This document shows, piece by piece, positions 7,629 to 15,993 of a stretch of DNA of 64,000 nucleotides. A program made the position numbers and the translations under genes. The notes below the pieces were generated by a model. That model saw only the letters and a list, made by a program, of their open reading frames with translations. It was not told where the DNA came from and ran no database searches. How positions within the stretch are numbered: position 1 is the stretch's first letter; the number at the start of each line of letters is the position of its first letter. This DNA is from Streptomyces shenzhenensis (GTDB lineage Bacteria; Actinomycetota; Actinomycetes; Streptomycetales; Streptomycetaceae), in contig NZ_JAJONF010000004.1 of NCBI RefSeq assembly GCF_021462265.1, positions 186,001 through 250,000 on the forward strand, written 5' to 3'.

Positions 7629-8711
7629 TCAGCCCACGACCGTCCAGGTGTCCCCGCCGGCCAGCAGCGCCGCCAGGTCGCCCTTGCCGTGCTGCTCGAC
7701 CGCGGTGTCCAGCTGCTCGGACATCTGCACGTCATAGACGGGCCGTTCGACCGAGCGGAAGACGCCGAGGGGCGTGTGGTGCAGGGTGTCCGGATCGGCC
7801 AGCCGGGACAGCGCGAACGCCGTGGTGGGGGAGGGGGAGTGGGCGTCGTGGACGAGGATCTCGGACTCGTTGTCCGCGGTCACGTCGACCACCCTCAGGT
7901 CGCCGGTGAGCCGGTCGCGTACGACACCGCGCGCGCCGTCCGCGCCGAAGCGGATGGGCTGCCCGTGCTCCAGGCGGATCACCGCCTCCTCGGCGGACTG
8001 CTTGTCCTTCAGGGCGTCGAAGGCGCCGTCGTTGAAGATGTTGCAGTTCTGGTAGATCTCGATCAGGGCCGTGCCCGGGTGGGCGGCGGCCGCGCGCAGC
8101 ACCTCGGTGAGGTGCTTGCGGTCGGAGTCGATCGTGCGGGCGACGAAGGACGCCTCCGCGCCGATCGCCAGCGACACCGGGTTGAACGGGGCGTCCAGCG
8201 AACCCATCGGCGTCGACTTGGTGATCTTGCCGACCTCTGACGTCGGCGAGTACTGCCCCTTCGTCAACCCGTAGATGCGGTTGTTGAAGAGGAGGATCTT
8301 CAGGTTGACGTTGCGGCGCAGGGCGTGGATGAGGTGGTTGCCGCCGATGGACAGCGCGTCACCGTCACCGGTCACCACCCACACCGACAGGTCACGCCGG
8401 CTGGTGGCGAGCCCGGTCGCGATCGCGGGGGCGCGGCCGTGGATGGAGTGCATGCCGTACGTGTTCATGTAGTACGGGAACCGGGACGAGCAGCCGATGC
8501 CCGAGACGAAGACGATGTTCTCCTTCGCCAGCCCCAGCTCCGGCATGAACCCCTGTACGGCCGCCAGGATCGCGTAGTCACCGCAGCCCGGGCACCAGCG
8601 CACCTCCTGGTCGGACTTGAAGTCCTTCATGGACTGCTTGGCCTCGGCCTTGGGGACGAGCTGCAGCAGTCCGTCGGTCACATCGGTCGCGTCGGTCAGG
8701 GCGTCAGTCAT
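7629..8711 (-). CDS. korB: 2-oxoacid:ferredoxin oxidoreductase, beta subunit (TPP-binding)
   Basis: 360 residues. It carries the thiamine diphosphate and [4Fe-4S] cluster of a KorAB-type two-subunit enzyme that decarboxylates 2-oxoglutarate (or a similar 2-oxoacid) to the acyl-CoA and reduces ferredoxin. Cluster ligands are visible as WCPGCG (Cys40, Cys43), GCSSRF (Cys74) and NCNIFNDGAF (Cys223). The TPP motif starts at GDGDALSIGGNHLIHALRRN (about 115-134) and ends in NNRIYGLTKGQ. The start overlaps the korA stop by 8 bases, so translation is coupled. The enzyme is cytoplasmic and oxygen-tolerant in actinobacteria, where it can work in the TCA cycle. Confidence 0.93.
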   Translation of the reverse strand: MTDALTDATDVTDGLLQLVPKAEAKQSMKDFKSDQEVRWCPGCGDYAILAAVQGFMPELGLAKENIVFVSGIGCSSRFPYYMNTYGMHSIHGRAPAIATGLATSRRDLSVWVVTGDGDALSIGGNHLIHALRRNVNLKILLFNNRIYGLTKGQYSPTSEVGKITKSTPMGSLDAPFNPVSLAIGAEASFVARTIDSDRKHLTEVLRAAAAHPGTALIEIYQNCNIFNDGAFDALKDKQSAEEAVIRLEHGQPIRFGADGARGVVRDRLTGDLRVVDVTADNESEILVHDAHSPSPTTAFALSRLADPDTLHHTPLGVFRSVERPVYDVQMSEQLDTAVEQHGKGDLAALLAGGDTWTVVG

Positions 8712-10632
8712 GGATGGCCTCCTTGAGCGCCGTGGCGAGCTGCTCGGCCTTGAACGGCATGCCGTTGACCTGGTTGTAAGAGTGCGCGTCGACCAGGTAC
8801 TTCGCCCGGACGAGGGTGGCGAGCTGACCGAGGTTCATCTCGGGGATCACGACCTTGTCGTAGCCCCTCAGCACAGCGCCGAGATTGCTCGGGAACGGGT
8901 TGAGGTGCCGCAGATGCGCCTGCGCGATCGGCTCGCCGGCAGCGCGCAGCCGCCGTACCGCCGCCGTGATCGGCCCGTACGTCGAGCCCCAGCCCAGCAC
9001 CAGGGTGCGGGCGCCGTCCGGGTCGTCGACCTCGATGTCGGGGACGTCGATGCCGTCGATCTTGGCCTGCCGGGTGCGGACCATGAAGTCGTGGTTGGCG
9101 GGGTCGTAGGAGATGTTGCCGGTGCCGTCCTGCTTCTCGATGCCGCCGATGCGGTGCTCCAGGCCGGGCGTGCCGGGGATCGCCCACGGGCGGGCGAGGG
9201 TCTGCGGGTCGCGTTTGTACGGCCAGAAGACCTCGCTGCCGTCCTCAAGGGTGTGGTTGGGGCCGCTCGCGAAGCGCACCCGCAGATCGGGCAGCTCCTC
9301 CAGCTCCGGGATCCGCCAGGGCTCGCTGCCGTTGGCCAGGTAGCCGTCGGACAGCAGCATCACGGGGGTCCGGTAGGTCAGCGCGATCCGGGCCGCTTCC
9401 AGCGCCGCGTCGAAGCAGTCGGCCGGAGTCCTGGGGGCGATGACCGGGACCGGCGCCTCGCCGTTGCGGCCGTACATCGCCTGGAGCAGGTCGGCCTGCT
9501 CGGTCTTGGTCGGCAGTCCGGTGGACGGCCCGCCCCGCTGGATGTCGACGACCAGCAGCGGCAGCTCCAGCGAGACCGCGAGTCCGACCGTCTCGGACTT
9601 CAGGGCCACGCCGGGACCGGAGGTCGTCGTCACGGCCAGCGAACCGCCGAACGCGGCGCCGAGGGCCGCGCCGATGCCGGCGATCTCGTCCTCGGCCTGG
9701 AAGGTGCGCACACCGAAGTTCTTGTGCTTGCTGAGCTCGTGCAGGATGTCGGAGGCCGGGGTGATCGGGTACGACCCGAGGAACAGCGGCAGATCCGCCT
9801 GCCGGCTCGCGGTGACCAGGCCGTACGCCAGGGCCAGGTTCCCGGAGATGTTGCGGTAGGTGCCCACCGGGAACGCCGTGGTCGCCGGGGCGATCTCGTA
9901 CGAGACGGCGAAGTCCTCGGTCGTCTCGCCGAAGTTCCAGCCCGCCCGGAAGGCCGCCAGGTTGGCGTTCATGACCTCCGGCTTGCGGGCGAACTTCTGC
10001 TTCAGGAACCTCTCCGTGCCCTCGGTCGGCCGGTGGTACATCCACGACAGGAGGCCGAGCGCGAACATGTTCTTGCTGCGTTCGGCCTCCTTGCGGCTGA
10101 GGTCGAACTCCTTCAGCGCCTCCACGGTCAGCGTGGTCAACGGCACCGGGTGGAGGCCGTAGCCGTCGAGGGACCCGTCCTCCAGGGGCGAGGTGAGGTA
10201 GCCGACCTTCTGCATCGCCCGTTTGGTGAACTCGTCCGTGTTGACGATGATCTCCGCGCCGCGCGGCAGATCCCCGATGTTCGCCTTCAACGCGGCCGGA
10301 TTCATCGCGACCAGCACGTTCGGCGCGTCACCCGGGGTGAGGATGTCGTGGTCGGCGAAGTGCAACTGGAACGAGGAAACCCCCGGCAGAGTGCCTGCGG
10401 GGGCCCGGATCTCGGCCGGGAAATTGGGAAGAGTCGACAGATCATTACCGAAGGACGCGGTCTCCGACGTGAAGCGGTCGCCGGTGAGCTGCATACCGTC
10501 ACCCGAGTCCCCCGCGAACCGGATGATCACCCGATCCAGGCGCTGGACGGCCTTCATACCGCCCGGTTTGCGCTGCTCTCCCACGACGGTTCCGTCGGCC
10601 TGTTCCCTTGTCCTGCTGACCTGGCTGGTCAC
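8704..10632 (-). CDS. korA: 2-oxoacid:ferredoxin oxidoreductase, alpha subunit (fused gamma-alpha)
   Basis: 642 residues from a GTG with a strong AAGGAGGT eight bases upstream; an in-frame ATG at 10686 lacks such a site. The N-terminal quarter is the gamma-like domain (RVIIRFAGDSGDGMQLTGDRF, the CoA-side Rossmann-like unit). The alpha domain follows with GSYPITPASDILHEL, FQAEDEIAGIGAALGAAFGG, TTTSGPGVALKSETVGLA and QRGGPSTGLPTKTEQADLL, all conserved in 2-oxoglutarate/pyruvate:ferredoxin oxidoreductases. The gamma-alpha fusion plus a separate beta subunit is the KorAB arrangement of actinobacteria. With KorB it supplies reduced ferredoxin. The nearby nuo set makes it a plausible donor partner, which is inference. 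Confidence 0.93.
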   Translation of the reverse strand: MTSQVSRTREQADGTVVGEQRKPGGMKAVQRLDRVIIRFAGDSGDGMQLTGDRFTSETASFGNDLSTLPNFPAEIRAPAGTLPGVSSFQLHFADHDILTPGDAPNVLVAMNPAALKANIGDLPRGAEIIVNTDEFTKRAMQKVGYLTSPLEDGSLDGYGLHPVPLTTLTVEALKEFDLSRKEAERSKNMFALGLLSWMYHRPTEGTERFLKQKFARKPEVMNANLAAFRAGWNFGETTEDFAVSYEIAPATTAFPVGTYRNISGNLALAYGLVTASRQADLPLFLGSYPITPASDILHELSKHKNFGVRTFQAEDEIAGIGAALGAAFGGSLAVTTTSGPGVALKSETVGLAVSLELPLLVVDIQRGGPSTGLPTKTEQADLLQAMYGRNGEAPVPVIAPRTPADCFDAALEAARIALTYRTPVMLLSDGYLANGSEPWRIPELEELPDLRVRFASGPNHTLEDGSEVFWPYKRDPQTLARPWAIPGTPGLEHRIGGIEKQDGTGNISYDPANHDFMVRTRQAKIDGIDVPDIEVDDPDGARTLVLGWGSTYGPITAAVRRLRAAGEPIAQAHLRHLNPFPSNLGAVLRGYDKVVIPEMNLGQLATLVRAKYLVDAHSYNQVNGMPFKAEQLATALKEAIHD

Positions 10633-10696
10633 TGAACTGGACCTCCTTCGAGGCGGCTGCCCGGGCGTGGTCGTCTCACGGACCATCCCGCAATCA

Positions 10697-10715
10697 ACCC
10701 TACGTCGGTTAGGGT
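10697..10715. promoter_or_regulatory. Inverted repeat upstream of korA (possible operator or -10 region)
   Basis: ACCCTA (10697-10702), 7-base spacer, TAGGGT (10710-10715). It lies about 65 bases upstream of the korA GTG. Read on the minus strand TAGGGT also fits a Streptomyces -10 hexamer, but I do not see a convincing -35 partner, so this could be either operator or promoter core. Confidence 0.35.
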
Positions 10716-10834
10716 CGCCTTCCCGTACCAGCTCGCATGCTGGACAGGCTCCTGAGACGACCTGTCGCCCTGGCTTGTCATGATTTTCCCTCCCCCTGGC
10801 CGCCTTCGGGTGCCGACACGGTGCCGTCGGCCCG

Positions 10835-11506
10835 TCAGGAGTTCAGATACGTCAGAACGGCCAGAACGCGCCGGTGGTCACCGTCGCTCTGGGAGAGTCC
10901 GAGCTTGAGGAAGATGTTGCTGACGTGCTTCTCGACGGCTCCGTCGCTCACGACCAGCTGCCGCGCGATCGCCGAGTTCGTCCGCCCCTCGGCCATCAGC
11001 CCCAGCACCTCCCGCTCCCGTGGGGTGAGGCCCGCAAGGACGTCCTGCTTACGACTCCGGCCCAGCAGCTGTGCGACGACCTCCGGATCGAGCGCCGTAC
11101 CGCCCTCGGCGACCCGCACCACGGCGTCCACGAACTCCCGCACGTCGGCGACCCGGTCCTTCAGCAGATATCCCACGCCCCGGCTGGAACCGGCCAGCAG
11201 TTCGGTGGCATAACGCTCCTCCACGTACTGCGACAGCACCAGCACCCCGAGCCCCGGATGCGCCTTCCGCAGTCGTACGGCGGCCCGCACACCCTCGTCG
11301 GTGTGCGTCGGCGGCATCCGCACATCCGCGACGACCACGTCCGGCAGCGCGTCCTGCGTGTCCAGCTCGGCAATGGTCTTGACCAGCGCCTCCGCATCCC
11401 CGACGCCCGCGACGACGTCATGCCCCCGGTCGGTCAGCAGCCGGGTCAGCCCCTCCCGGAGCAGCACGGAATCCTCGGCGATGACCACCCGCACCCTGTC
11501 CTCCAC
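10835..11506 (-). CDS. NarL/LuxR-type response regulator
   Basis: 223 residues from a GTG with GGAG five bases upstream; longer in-frame starts are not supported. The receiver domain has the acidic pair Glu11-Asp12, the phosphoacceptor Asp61 (VVVADVRMPP) and Lys116 (YLLKD). The HTH domain runs LTPREREVLGLMAEGRTNSAIARQLVVSDGAVEKHVSNIF from about residue 160. It lies downstream of two histidine kinase genes on the same strand, but about 460 bases of repeat-containing DNA separate it from them. The likely targets are the flanking kor and nuo genes, by position only. Confidence 0.92.
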   Translation of the reverse strand: MEDRVRVVIAEDSVLLREGLTRLLTDRGHDVVAGVGDAEALVKTIAELDTQDALPDVVVADVRMPPTHTDEGVRAAVRLRKAHPGLGVLVLSQYVEERYATELLAGSSRGVGYLLKDRVADVREFVDAVVRVAEGGTALDPEVVAQLLGRSRKQDVLAGLTPREREVLGLMAEGRTNSAIARQLVVSDGAVEKHVSNIFLKLGLSQSDGDHRRVLAVLTYLNS

Positions 11507-11967
11507 TGTTCTCCGGCCCCCCACACCCCGTCCGGCGTACATGCCTGCCCTGTCCGAAAGTCCAGCATTCCAGCATTCGGATCGGAGTGCGTGCCGGTAA
11601 GAGGAGGCGGCAAACCAAATCAGGCCGCCTCCCCGCGCCTTCACCGCCCGGCAACCAGCCTGCCTGTCGTTCCCTCATCCCACCGTGTGCTTGTGCTCGA
11701 AGCCCGCTCCGTACCCTCCTCCGCTCTGTCGGTCGTGTGTGGTCGAAGGCCGGTCCGCCCCCACCACCAGCCCGCCCGGCATCCGCGGACGAAAGCCGGT
11801 CAGCACCCCCACTACCAGCCCGTCCGGCGTTTGAGGACGAGGCCGTTCAGGCCGATGCGGGGGTTCGGGGGCGGCAGCCCCCGGAGCGGGCGGTCGAAGG
11901 GGGCCCACCCCCTGGAGGACGGGACGTGGACGGGACGGGTAGGGGCGGCGGGGGCGAACACCCGCCC
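11507..11967. other. 461-base non-coding interval with Streptomyces dispersed repeats
   Basis: No convincing gene is present. The centre holds a near-duplicate unit (11766-11803 and 11814-11850) starting ACCAGCCCG and ending TCAG. A GC hairpin GGGGGC-GGCA-GCCCCC follows at 11867-11882. The second unit (GGCGTTTGAGGACGAGGCCG) matches an intergenic repeat I recognise from many Streptomyces chromosomes. The region separates the response regulator from the kinases and could act as a terminator or RNA-stability element. Confidence 0.6.
11766..11884. repeat. Dispersed intergenic repeat: two diverged units plus hairpin
   Basis: Unit one 11766-11803 and unit two 11814-11850 align over about 37 bases with differences at roughly every third position in the middle. 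The adjoining hairpin at 11867-11882 has a 6-bp GC stem. The type resembles REP-like elements common between Streptomyces genes. No transposase is nearby. Confidence 0.5.
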
Positions 11968-13329
11968 TCAGCCACGCCAGGGCAACTCCGCCGTCACCCG
12001 CGTAGGCCCACCCACCGGCGAGTCCACCACCAGAATCCCGTCGACCGCGTTCAGCCGCTCGGCCAGCCCCGCCAGCCCCGACCCCCGCGCCGTGTCCGCA
12101 CCCCCCACCCCGTCGTCCACGACCTGCAGCATCAACCGGTCCGCACTCCGCCACACATCCACCACCGCCCCACTCGCCCGCGCATGCTTGCTGATGTTCT
12201 GCAGCAATTCGGACACCGTGAAGTAAGCGATCCCCTCGATCGCCGCCGCCGGCCGCTCCGTCAGGTCGACCTCCACCCGCACCGGCACCGTGCACCGCGA
12301 GGCCACCGCGGACAGCGCCGCGTCCAGCCCCCGGTCGGTCAGCACCGCCGGATGGATCCCGCGGGCCAGGTCCCGCAACTCCTGCAGCGCGGTCTTCACC
12401 TCACCGTGCGCCTCGTCCACCATCCGTGCCGCGGCCTGCGGATCCTCCCGCAGTTTCTCCTTCGCCAGCCCTAGGTCCATGGCCAGCGCCACCAGCCGCG
12501 CCTGCGCCCCGTCGTGCAGATCCCGTTCGATCCGCCGCAGATCGGCGGCCGCCGCGTCCACCACGATCCCCCGGTCGGACTCCAGCTCCACCACCCGCGA
12601 CGCCAGCTTCGACGGCCCCAGCAGCCCGTGCACCAGCACCCTGTCCACCAGCGTCAGCGCCCGTACGATCCACGGCGTGGCCAACGTGAACAGCAGTCCC
12701 ACCAGCGCGGTCACGGTGATCTCGAACGGGTTGTCGAGGTAGACACTGTGGTGCGCGTCGCCGTACAGCTGCAGCCCGCCCTGCCCGACCCACACCGGGA
12801 ACACCCAGAACCACAGCGGATACGTCAGCAGCGCCCAGCCGTACGTCCAGAAGCTGAGGGCGACGACGAACGAGAACATCGACCAGGGGAACTGCAGGAC
12901 CGCGTACAGCAGATGACGCCAGGACGTGCCGCTCTTCAGGACCGCGCCGACCCAGGCGAACAAACCCGGCTTGCGCATCCGCAGCGGCTCCGGATCGGCC
13001 ACCTCCAGCTTCAGCAGCGTACGCGCGCGTGCCCGTTCCATCGTCCCGAAGCCGCGGCACCCGGCGAGGGCCACCGCCAGCAGCGGGATCCCGACGAAGG
13101 TCACCAGCAGACCGACGCCGAGGGACACCATCGTCACGGTCCACACGAACAGCGTGACGCCGACCGGAAGGCCCAGCAGGACATAGCCGAACTCATGCCA
13201 GCTACGCGCCTCGAACGGCGCCCGCAGCACGGCCGGCACCCGATGCCGACGCTCACCGTACGGCTCGCGGCCGTATCCGTGGTCCTGCCCGTACCCGTAC
13301 TCGTACTCGTGTCCGTATTCCGTGGCCAT
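11968..13329 (-). CDS. Sensor histidine kinase (HisKA_3/NarL-partner type), kinase 1
   Basis: 453 residues from the ATG at 13329, which has AGGAGGGG upstream; an ORF extension of about 100 residues beyond it is Arg/Gly-rich and has no ribosome site. An unusual Tyr/Gly/Glu-rich tract opens the protein (EYGHEYEYGYGQDHGYG, about residues 3-19). The sensor region has paired membrane helices (FGYVLLGLPVGVTLFVWTVTMVSLGVGLLVTFVGIPLL and a second pair near 145-215). The dimerisation domain carries RRIERDLHDGAQARL with the phospho-His, and the ATPase domain ends DDGVGGADTARGSGLAGLAERL. It is a clear paralogue of the next kinase. Confidence 0.9.
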   Translation of the reverse strand: MATEYGHEYEYGYGQDHGYGREPYGERRHRVPAVLRAPFEARSWHEFGYVLLGLPVGVTLFVWTVTMVSLGVGLLVTFVGIPLLAVALAGCRGFGTMERARARTLLKLEVADPEPLRMRKPGLFAWVGAVLKSGTSWRHLLYAVLQFPWSMFSFVVALSFWTYGWALLTYPLWFWVFPVWVGQGGLQLYGDAHHSVYLDNPFEITVTALVGLLFTLATPWIVRALTLVDRVLVHGLLGPSKLASRVVELESDRGIVVDAAAADLRRIERDLHDGAQARLVALAMDLGLAKEKLREDPQAAARMVDEAHGEVKTALQELRDLARGIHPAVLTDRGLDAALSAVASRCTVPVRVEVDLTERPAAAIEGIAYFTVSELLQNISKHARASGAVVDVWRSADRLMLQVVDDGVGGADTARGSGLAGLAERLNAVDGILVVDSPVGGPTRVTAELPWRG

Positions 13330-13522
13330 CGGAGCCGTCCCCTCCTGTCCTGTACTGTCCAGCCCCGCCCCATCGGCTTCACGGCCTTCACGGGCTTCAC
13401 CGGCCTGTCCTGCCGTACCTCCTCCACCCTGCTGTGCCGCAGGTCCAGGGACCATGGAGTCCGTCGGCGTCTTGAACGGGGGGTTTTCCCCACCCCTCCT
13501 GTACCGTCCGCCCTCTTCCCGG

Positions 13523-14713
13523 CTACGCCCGGTCGCGCCAGGGCAGCTCCGCGGTGACCGTCGTGGGACCGCCGGCCGGCGAGTCCACGACGAACAGGCC
13601 GTCGACCGCGCCCAGCCGGTCCGCGAGGCCACGCATCCCGGAGCCGCCGTCCAGACTCGCCCCGCCGCGCCCGTCGTCCCGCACCTGGATCAGCAGCCGG
13701 TCGTCGGCCCGCCACACGTCCACCGAGGCGTTACGCGCCCCGCTGTGCTTGCTGATGTTCTGCAGCAGCTCGGAGACGGTGAAATAGGCGATGCCCTCGA
13801 TCGCGGGCGCCGGTCTGGACGGCAGATCGGCGGTCACCTGGACCGGCACCGTGCAGCGCGAGGCCACCGACGACAGCGCCGCGTCCAGCCCCCGGTCGGT
13901 CAGCACCGCCGGATGGATGCCCCGGGCGAGATCCCTGAGCTCCTGGAGCGCCAGTTTCACCTCGCCGTGCGCCTCCTCGACCATCACCGCGGCCGCGTCG
14001 GGATCCTCCAGCAGTTTCTCCTTCGCCAGCCCCAGCCCCATCGCCAGATTGACGAGCCGGGCCTGCGCCCCGTCGTGCAGATCACGTTCGATGCGCCGCA
14101 GATCCGCGGCTGCCGTGTCGACGACCACCCCCCGGTCCGACTCCAGTTCGGCGATACGGCGCTCCAGCTCGTCGGAGGGCGACAGGAGCCCGCGCACCAT
14201 CGCCCGGTCCACGTTCGCCAGCCCGCGCGCGATGAACGGCAGCACCGGCCACAGCACGAACAGCGAGGTCAGCGTGGTGCAGAAGGTGAGGATGCCCCAT
14301 GGCAGCCGGATGAAGTCGTACAGCAGCGTCCGCCAGCCCACCGGGTCCTTCAACGTCATCCACAGCCGCTGGGTGCCCGCACCCCGCCTGGCCCAGGGCA
14401 GCGGTGTCGGCTCCTCCACTCGCACCCCGAGCAGCGCACGCGCGCGTGCCCGCTCCAGCTTCCCCAGCTGCCGGGCGCCCAGCAGGGTCGCGGCGAGCAG
14501 GGGTATGCCGATCACCGTCAGCGTCAGTACACCGCTCACCCACACCGTCGTGACGACGTAGACGAAGCCGAACAGCGCCATGGGCAGGTTCAGCAGGAGG
14601 TGCGCGATCTCCTTCCAGGTGTGACCGTCGTAGGCGAAGCGCACGGGCGGCAGTCGTTCACGGTCTTCTCCGCCGTCGGGGAAGCTGAGGGATCGGGGTG
14701 CGGATGCGGTCAT
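13523..14713 (-). CDS. Sensor histidine kinase, kinase 2 (paralogue of kinase 1)
   Basis: 396 residues from MTASAPRSL; the upstream extension to 14824 is Arg-rich and unlikely to be translated. It has the same build as kinase 1: a short cytoplasmic lead, membrane pair IAHLLLNLPMALFGFVYVVTTVWVSGVLTLTVIGIPLLAATLL, a second pair near 125-170, RRIERDLHDGAQARLVNLAMGLGLAKEKL with the phospho-His, and an ATPase domain with RDDGRGGASLDGGSGMRGLADRL. It lacks the Tyr/Gly-rich N-terminus. Two kinases and one regulator on one strand suggest either two inputs to one regulator or a hetero-oligomeric sensor. No RBS is obvious, so the exact start is less certain than the gene. Confidence 0.88.
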   Translation of the reverse strand: MTASAPRSLSFPDGGEDRERLPPVRFAYDGHTWKEIAHLLLNLPMALFGFVYVVTTVWVSGVLTLTVIGIPLLAATLLGARQLGKLERARARALLGVRVEEPTPLPWARRGAGTQRLWMTLKDPVGWRTLLYDFIRLPWGILTFCTTLTSLFVLWPVLPFIARGLANVDRAMVRGLLSPSDELERRIAELESDRGVVVDTAAADLRRIERDLHDGAQARLVNLAMGLGLAKEKLLEDPDAAAVMVEEAHGEVKLALQELRDLARGIHPAVLTDRGLDAALSSVASRCTVPVQVTADLPSRPAPAIEGIAYFTVSELLQNISKHSGARNASVDVWRADDRLLIQVRDDGRGGASLDGGSGMRGLADRLGAVDGLFVVDSPAGGPTTVTAELPWRDRA

Positions 14714-14971
14714 ATGCGCCAGCGTGCCGTGTGCCGTGGCGCGACGCCATGGAGTTCGCCGCCGGGCCCGTCCTGGGGAAAGCCCCCCAGGCGCCTCCAG
14801 TCTCACGTCTCCTGGGGTCTCCACCTTGTCCCACCGTGTGACGGGCTGCTTACCGTGTCTTTATCAGGGCCTAGACTCCCGTGCGTACAGATCGTCGAAT
14901 CAAGAGTTGACTGAGGTCACGGCGCCGGGCTGGTCCGGGCCTGTGTCTGTCGAGGGAATGAGGGACGGGCG

Positions 14972-15382
14972 ATGCGGGAGACGGTGGGTGGTGAGCCGAC
15001 CGTGGCCGTCGCGGCGGGCTACTTCGCGTCCTACTCGGTCGTGGGACTGCTGACGCTGGTCGGCGTGATCTTCGTCGCCGTCGCCTTCGGCGCCGGCCGG
15101 CTGCTGCGCCCGGTGGTCCCCACCCCCGAGAAGCTCCTCACCTACGAGTGCGGCGTCGACCCCGTCGGCGAGGGCTGGGCCCACACCCAGGTCCGCTACT
15201 ACGTCTACGCCTTCCTCTATGTCATCTTCGCCGTCGACTCGATCTTCCTGTTCCCCTGGGCGACGGTCTTCGCCGCCCCCGGCTACGGCGCGACCACGCT
15301 CGTGGAGATGTTCGTCTTCCTCGGCTTCCTCGCCGTCGGCCTGCTGTACGCATACAAGAAGGGCGTCCTGACATGGACGTGA
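14972..15382 (+). CDS. nuoA: NADH-quinone oxidoreductase-type subunit A
   Basis: 136 residues, first gene of a ten-gene complex I operon. Three membrane helices are present: [47 protein letters not shown] and [24 protein letters not shown]. The loop [17 protein letters not shown] carries the conserved Cys and acidic residues of NuoA that lie near the quinone tunnel, and [18 protein letters not shown] is the family signature. A GAGGGA precedes the ATG. The 258 bases upstream separate the operon from the divergent kinases and should contain its promoter; I could not fix the hexamers. Confidence 0.92.
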   Translation: MRETVGGEPTVAVAAGYFASYSVVGLLTLVGVIFVAVAFGAGRLLRPVVPTPEKLLTYECGVDPVGEGWAHTQVRYYVYAFLYVIFAVDSIFLFPWATVFAAPGYGATTLVEMFVFLGFLAVGLLYAYKKGVLTWT

Positions 15383-15993
15383 CGCCGGACGTGACGCCGC
15401 CGGAGCCCGTGCTGCTCCCGGAACCGAAGCGGCTGGGCGCGCTCGCCCGCCTCGCTCCCGAACCGATGAAGGTCGTCCTCAACTGGGGCCGCCGCTACTC
15501 GCTCTGGGTCTTCAACTTCGGCCTCGCCTGCTGCGCGATCGAGTTCATCGCCGCGTCGATGGCCCGCCACGACTTCATCCGCCTCGGCGTGATCCCCTTC
15601 GCGCCCGGCCCCCGCCAGGCCGACCTGATGGTGGTCTCGGGCACGGTCACGGACAAGATGGCCCCGGCGGTCAAGCGCCTCTACGAGCAGATGCCCGAAC
15701 CGAAGTACGTCATCTCCTTCGGCGCCTGTTCGAACTGCGGCGGCCCCTACTGGGACTCCTACTCCGTCACCAAGGGCGTCGACCAGATCATCCCCGTCGA
15801 CGTCTACGTCCCCGGCTGCCCGCCACGCCCCGAGGCGCTCCTCCAGGGCATCCTCAAACTCCAGGAGAAGATCGCGGCGGAGTCCCTGGGCGAGCGTTAC
15901 GGCACCCTCCGTCCGTCCGCCGCGGCCCTTCAGAGCGGGCTGGTCCGGCCCCCGGCCGTCACGGCGGACGAGAGCGAAGGGGGCGCGCGATGA
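15373..15993 (+). CDS. nuoB: Complex I-type subunit B ([4Fe-4S] cluster N2)
   Basis: 206 residues. The ATG overlaps the nuoA stop by 10 bases. The N2 cluster ligands are present: the tandem pair Cys53-Cys54 in LACCAIEF, Cys119 in FGACSNCGG, and Cys149 in [29 protein letters not shown] is the usual NuoB core, with [10 protein letters not shown] replacing the canonical FRASPRQSD found in housekeeping NuoB. That substitution supports a second, divergent nuo set. The last 35 residues are a low-complexity tail. N2 is the terminal electron donor to quinone in complex I, normally sited at the NuoB-NuoD interface. Confidence 0.93.
   Translation: MDVTPDVTPPEPVLLPEPKRLGALARLAPEPMKVVLNWGRRYSLWVFNFGLACCAIEFIAASMARHDFIRLGVIPFAPGPRQADLMVVSGTVTDKMAPAVKRLYEQMPEPKYVISFGACSNCGGPYWDSYSVTKGVDQIIPVDVYVPGCPPRPEALLQGILKLQEKIAAESLGERYGTLRPSAAALQSGLVRPPAVTADESEGGAR

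Noticed and set aside
8617..10635. Plus-strand frame of about 670 codons opposite korA
   Set aside because: Composition is Arg/Gly/Val-rich and the opposite strand encodes a clear KorA with cofactor motifs.
10633..10686. Longer korA start at the upstream ATG
   Set aside because: It would run through the strong AAGGAGGT that precedes the GTG chosen.
13330..13632. About 100-residue N-terminal extension of kinase 1
   Set aside because: Arg/Gly-rich with no ribosome site; the ATG at 13329 has AGGAGGGG.
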